NCBI GenBank assembly: GCA_008638375.1
Contig: VIRR01000511.1
Span: 62,001-126,000, forward strand
Source: Nyssa sinensis
Taxonomy: Eukaryota; Streptophyta; Magnoliopsida; Cornales; Nyssaceae
Direction of reading: 5' to 3'
DNA length: 64,000 bases
Part shown: positions 60,001 through 64,000 of the stretch, piece after piece
Position numbering within the stretch: the stretch's first letter is position 1
Layout of the letters: each line of letters opens with the position of its first letter
The notes under the pieces: generated by a model
The model's database searches: none
The model's input: only the letters and a program-made list of their open reading frames with translations
Told to the model about the DNA's origin: nothing
Program-made: the position numbers and the translations under genes

Positions 60001-62620
60001 TTGAACTCAAGACTTTTCACAACCAAGTCTCGGATACCATGTTGGACAGCCAATTGTTCCAAAAGTTTGAACTATTAGATAATGGGCCAACAATGTATAT
60101 CAAGCTCTCTCAACTGTAGGAACATCCCTCTTTTGTTTTCAAAGACGGCATTTTGAGATTACTGCTTTTGTAGGCCAAAAAAGCCCATCCTTTGTATGTA
60201 AGCAATTTAGTGGATTTTTTGGGCTTTCTAAAGTGTATTTTGTAGAGGCTTTTTCCTTGTAAATATGGGTTTGCGCCCCTCGGGCACTTTGAATTGCAAT
60301 ATACTTATCAACAAAAAAAATTCCTAAAAGGAAATTTACAGAAGTGAAGCGCGTTTATGTTGGTTAAAATTTGTAAACTTTCCTCAAGCACTAATGAGTC
60401 CAATAAAGAGCAAATTCAGTAATTCAGGCTTGATAATAAGTAAAATGATTAGTCATCGTCTGTAATACTGGATACAGATTCGTCTGTTCGTCTGCTAATC
60501 CGATACCTTTAGGCTGAGACTGAACACTCTACAAATTTCTCATATAGCTTTTCTTAAATCATAACTTGCAGTATGAAATTGCTGATTGAAATGATTGTGT
60601 CTGTCTTACTTTGAATTGCTGAAAGTTTATACTGAGAAATTGTTTGTCTGAACATGGCTTGTTTACAGAAGTTTAAAGAAAACAATTTTCATTATCTACA
60701 CTGTTAGTCATGTGACGACTTCTTATACATTTTGCAATATGATTGCCTGGAATTGAAGCGCAACATTCTTCTCTTAACTCACACTTACACCTCACTTTAT
60801 AAGAATTGAAAAGGTTTCGCCTTCACCTCCCTCCTTTGACCAATGCTAATAATATGGCGCCATACTTAAATATAGGAGTTACTTATTTCCAGCAATGTTA
60901 ATGGTTTCCAACTGAGGTGAAGGTCGATGTTAGAAAAGTTTACTCCACTTCTGTGTGTTTGATTCCTTTGTTCCGACCGTGTATTCCTTAAATAACAACA
61001 GTAGGGATTTATCACTATTTTGGAGCTTACTGGCCTGAATATATTAGCAATTTTGTGTCCTTATGCTTGGCATGCTTTCTATGTAAGAAACATCAGAGGA
61101 TGGCTGGTTGCGCTCATAAGCTAGTGCGAAACGCTTTAACTAGGGTAGAGATGCAACTCCGTCATTGTGTTTAAGCAAGTGAAAGCCATAGTTACGTATG
61201 CAAAGGTGAATGATTATTGTAGAAGGTTGGGTAAGGTTCATGCCGAGGAGATAAATGTCAGATGGTATGGGTCATGGGCTCAAACTTGAGATGGAGCTAG
61301 ATGGCCCAGGGAGAGTGGCAGTTGTGGGCCGAGGGGGCATGATTTATAGCCTGAGGGACACCAAGCCTCAGAGTCCACTTGCAGCTTACATTGTCCGAAT
61401 GAGGCAGATTGGCCAGTATATACAGAGGTCCAGGTCCAGGTCCAGGCGTATAGTAGCCAACTGGCAAGGCCATGACATGTGGCAAATTCAAATGGCCACC
61501 TGAACATACCAGCTGGGCAAATGTAACCAGAGCAGAATGTTCTGGACTTGATGCATTTCCCAGAGGACGGCATTATGTGTCCAGGACACATCTTCTCTTT
61601 CTCTAAATCTGGCCAAGAGGGTATCTGCCAGCCTCAAGGCCATGAGGGTGAGGTCAATTTTTGTATCCCATGACTTAATTACCAAGCCATGAAACCCTAA
61701 AAGAATCCCAGCAGGTCTTTGGTGTAACAGTAAGGTCACACCTTGGATGCGGATTGAGCTCAAGGAGCTCCCAAGGCCCTGCTGTTTATCCAAGCTGGCA
61801 TAAATGAATCAAGCTGTACGCAGCATGCGTCATATGAGACTAGCATGCATCATATACTGGGTCCCACACCTCGTTTTTACTTGGATGCGGATTGAGCTCA
61901 AGGAGCTCCCAAGGCCCTGCTGTTTTTCTTCTCTTTCTCTACCTCCACCTCCACGTCCCCGTCCCCGTCCCTCTCTCTTTTTACACGGGGTGTGGGACCA
62001 AGTTATGTACAAGTATTCATCATGTTGTCCACGTGATTTGGAAACATGAGTAAATGTAACAAAAAGGGCTTACTTGTGCAACAAAACTTTGTTAAAAGTA
62101 ATTTTTAGTATAATTCAGCTCAAAATCCATAGCAAATTGAATGCATTAACCTTTTAGATACACTTCCTGAATTTTCAATTTGCTTTTCCTTGGCCAAGTT
62201 AATAATAATTTACATTTACATTTTTCTGTTTCTTCTTTACAGGTTACTGATGCAGAAGATATCTTAAGATTGCTCATCTCAATTAATGTGAAAGACAAAA
62301 GTTGTGATCTTTTCAAAATGTATATTTACTTGGTTCTGGCTGAGAATTGGCTTTTATCTAATTCCATCTTAGAAGACAAACCAGTTATAAATGCAATGTG
62401 GGGTGTTTATCTTCGAAACTGTTCATCCCAAATCACGAGCACGGATTTGAGGTCTTATGCAGCAAAGGTGTGCAATAAACTCTTGCTTTATTTGTGTATG
62501 TTATGTATGCTCTGATGATTTGTAATGTTACTGTTATTGTTGCGTTACTATTTATTTATTTTTACCATGCAGGTCCGTAGTAAAGGTTCATATCTTCTGC
62601 AAGGCACTGGCAACAAATGA
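50891..62620 (+). CDS. 12-exon gene, tentatively an ASAP1/NSE6-like SMC5/6 complex subunit
   Basis: Twelve exons with GT..AG introns join into one 465-residue frame: 50891-50967, 51566-51737, 51817-51879, 52017-52122, 52332-52436, 52521-52597, 52768-52906, 55107-55179, 55423-55614, 56628-56748, 62243-62467, 62573-62620. Exon 7 could instead start at 52792. The protein starts acidic (MIDLDGPLDFESEDPLL), then KKVIGLDDLLTDYYKEKSK, NNDLNSLVELNIEKGETFLE, IKIDWLPNYSELKRALEIYG, ICLFLDRQLLGLSVILFECM, GISGVDARSKHLRSAV and INVKDKSCDLFKMY, ending YLLQGTGNK. It is mostly helical, with no signal peptide or membrane segment. From memory it resembles Arabidopsis At2g28130 (ASAP1, an SNI1 partner that plays the Nse6 part in SMC5/6, acting in DNA repair). 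The exon structure is secure; the name is tentative. All exons are open although introns 7 and 10 carry transposons, so it is probably functional. Confidence 0.85.
53060..54003 (+). mobile_element. LINE (L1-type) 3' end inside intron 7
   Basis: Broken frames encode the C terminus of a plant L1-type LINE. SWDLRFFRNLQDWELEKI, FFWSPDKKGQFTVKSFFREL and LFPWKDICRVKTQN lie at 53210-53450. The zinc-binding part CKEGEFVNHLLFHCKVVREM lies at 53550-53615, with WVMPNSVIDFFWCWNG after it. The 3' end has the typical TTTGTACATGGGTTGTGCCCC and a short A-rich tail at 53994-54003. It is in the sense direction of the host gene and 5'-truncated. A TA/TG microsatellite follows (54005-54037). Confidence 0.88.
57054..58340. 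mobile_element. Non-autonomous hAT-like element inside intron 10
   Basis: Ends are CAAGGTTGTTAAAATCG on the left and, reverse-complemented, CATGGTTGTTAAAATCG on the right. The flanks GTAAAGAT and GTAAATAT form an 8-bp TSD with one mismatch, as in hAT elements. The 1287-bp interior has no transposase. It holds a long purine-rich low-complexity tract (about 57409-57800) built on AGAAGAAGAACTG-like units. The open frames opposite that tract are artefacts of low complexity. Confidence 0.72.
57409..57800 (+). repeat. Purine-rich (GAA-type) low-complexity tract
   Basis: Nearly all A and G on the plus strand for about 390 bp, with repeated GAAGAAGAAGAACTGG-like units. It lies inside the hAT-like element. 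Such mirror-like purine tracts can form triplex DNA. Confidence 0.85.
58975..60318 (+). mobile_element. LINE (L1-type) 3' end inside intron 10, split by a TRIM
   Basis: Frames at 58992-59340 give LEVGEERRVRFWEDKWCG and SFPNFFNIAFDKGVEVVDYI. Those at 59525-59790 give QKRGLHLANRCCLCKKEEES, IDHLLLHCLVARDAWGF and VMPASLNDLLLYWPG. These are the zf-RVT region of a plant L1-type LINE, related to the copy in intron 7. The 3' untranslated end (GGGTTTGCGCCCCTCGGGCA) and an A tail close it at about 60318. A TRIM (59816-60115) sits inside. It is sense to the host gene, 5'-truncated and frame-broken. Confidence 0.88.
59816..60115 (-). mobile_element. Complete TRIM element with perfect TSD
   Basis: A 300-bp terminal-repeat retrotransposon in miniature, read on the minus strand. 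Its direct terminal repeats are 76 bp each (60115-60040 and 59891-59816). Both contain CTTGATATACATTGTT and end in CYAACA. Next to the first repeat is TGGTATCCGAGAC (60039-60027), a primer site for initiator Met-tRNA with one change. Before the second is a purine tract (GTGAGGGGGAG, about 59902-59892). The TSD is GTAGG on both sides (59811-59815, 60116-60120). It has no coding capacity and would depend on enzymes of other elements. Confidence 0.93.
60319..62242. other. Rest of intron 10
   Basis: No exon or gene is supported. 61230-62040 is richer in G and C than its surroundings and contains a perfect 46-bp direct repeat, CCAGGTCCAGGTCC-type short repeats near 61430-61445 and a CT/CCGTCC-rich patch near 61930-61975. 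The rest is AT-rich. Confidence 0.55.
61742..61925. repeat. 46-bp perfect direct repeat
   Basis: The sequence from CTTGGATGCGG to CCCTGCTGTTT appears identically at 61742-61787 and 61880-61925. The 92 bp between are different. The copies could be duplication ends or the termini of a small unknown element. Confidence 0.9.
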
Positions 62621-64000
62621 TTACTGTTAAGTAGGTACCCTACTAACCTGCTAGCTACTTTTAATTTTCCTTGTATAAGTGTTTCATTCCCAAACATTTA
62701 AAAATAGAATGTTGAAATTTGAAACATTATCTGAGTAGATAGTAGATTCCATGGCATTAGGAAATTTTGAGGAAGAAATTCAAAGGGGGGAAATCAGTTC
62801 AAACCCACAAGGTGATGCCTAGAGATGGACTTCAAATCCAGTCAACTTTTTTTTTTTTCTTTGGTTGAGTTACGGAATTGAGACATTTACCAAAGCCTCT
62901 GAAGAATATTGAACTTAGCTGGTCCCAGTACTTTTGAGGTGGCATGCTGCATATTCAATTTTGTATTTACTTGTATTTGAAAACAATTCCTACCTGCTGA
63001 TATGTAAATTTTCAGTTTGCATGTGAGTCCTGCTGTTGCTGGGTCGGGTTTGGGGGGCATGTTACCCTGGCACTTGAGATGGTGTTGGGAGTAACAGCCG
63101 CTTATGATGTGTGATAGTTAACTCAGTTTAGTACTGACACTCTTATCCTATATTTTTATATGTAATGAAATGAGATGCTTTTGTTGCCTGCCAAGTTTTG
63201 TGCTGAAAATTACACTGCCCTGGCTCCACATTCAACAATGAGGAATTGCATTTTCTTTTTCTAAAATGTCTGCGTTTGGGTAGTGATTTAGATTTGATTC
63301 TGTAAAATATTTTTGAAATGTATTTCTAGTTTTTAAAGGATTGTGAAAATGTGTTTAGATATAATAATTTGAATTCAGTTTGAGAAAGGAATGCAACTTG
63401 GGCGGACTAATCCGAATTCAAACCCAGCCCTGCCCAAATTTTTTTGGGCTCAGATTTCATGTTTTATATTTTGGTTAAGCTTAGACAAAGAAATTAGGTC
63501 CGATTTAAATTAGGATTAGGTTTGGATTAATAATTTGAAAACTTGAGTCCAATTCAAATCCGAATTTAATATTTTATATATTATATTTTTTATATTTTAG
63601 TTATTTATCATTAGATTTGTAGGATTTACTTACAAGAATTATTATTTATATTTTTGTAATTTCAAAAACTTGTTGATCTTGAACATTTTTTTCAAAATTA
63701 AATTATGTTGAAGGAATTGTTTTAATAATTTTTGGCTTCTTTTAAAAGGAGAGATTGAGAAAATATTAAAGATTTTAGTGTATAATCAAAATAAGAAAAA
63801 AGATAAAAAGATAGTAATTTATTAAAGAAATCATGAATAAAATTTTAAAAATAGAATTAATAATTGGGTTCAGGAAGGACTTGGGTTGAATTCGATATTC
63901 ATAAATTTTAATTCGGGTTGGGTTTTCGGGTTCAAGTTTAGGTTTGGACTGAGTTCGGGTTGACAGTTTTAAAACTTGAGTTAAGTTTGGACATAATATA
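62621..64000. other. 3' flank of the 12-exon gene and intergenic DNA
   Basis: The first few hundred bases are probably the 3' untranslated region. From about 63390 to the end there are repeated TCGGGTT/GGGTTCGG-type motifs and their complements (GGACTAATCCGAATTC). They suggest a repetitive element that continues beyond the window. No coding region is seen. Confidence 0.5.

Noticed and set aside
60027..60039. Methionine tRNA gene remnant
   Set aside because: Only about 12 bases match the tRNA 3' end, in the position of a TRIM primer binding site; there is no cloverleaf.

Overview
The window reads as nuclear DNA of a flowering plant, probably a eudicot. It is AT-rich, genes are sparse and contain introns, and most of the recognisable content is transposon remains: Ty3/gypsy and Ty1/copia elements, L1-type LINE tails, MITEs, a hAT-like element and a TRIM. 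The species cannot be named from the sequence alone.

Layout. 1-6887 is the 3' part of a Tat-type Ty3/gypsy element: RT, RNase H, a second archaeal-type RNase H, integrase, an array of about 30-bp tandem repeats, a spliced antisense gene and the 3' LTR. A second LTR end follows to 7313. 8976-20731 holds two direct copies of a roughly 3.5-kb non-coding segment on either side of a truncated minus-strand copia element; the right copy also carries later insertions. 20732-33233 is intergenic, with microsatellites, an 8-bp-TSD MITE, two LINE tails and a possible gene 5' end near 23.5 kb. 33234-33457 is a broken fragment of a CLC-type chloride channel gene. 34688-36457 is an intact single-exon nodulin-like major facilitator protein. 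40154-42589 repeats the pattern of two direct copies flanking a truncated copia, at 0.87 kb per copy. 42648-47570 is a structurally complete copia element with a perfect TSD but a dead coding region. 50891-62620 is a 12-exon plus-strand gene of 465 codons, tentatively an ASAP1/NSE6-like SMC5/6 complex subunit. Its introns contain two LINE tails, a hAT-like element and a complete 300-bp TRIM.

Two host genes look functional: the nodulin-like transporter and the 12-exon gene. The rest is decaying mobile DNA. Three themes stand out: long duplications flanking one-ended copia fragments (twice); premature stops in the elements that fall mostly at glutamine codons, consistent with deamination of methylated C; and a spliced antisense gene with its own TATA box inside the Tat element. 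I found no CRISPR array, operon or other prokaryote-style system. All alignments and family assignments were made by eye and from memory.
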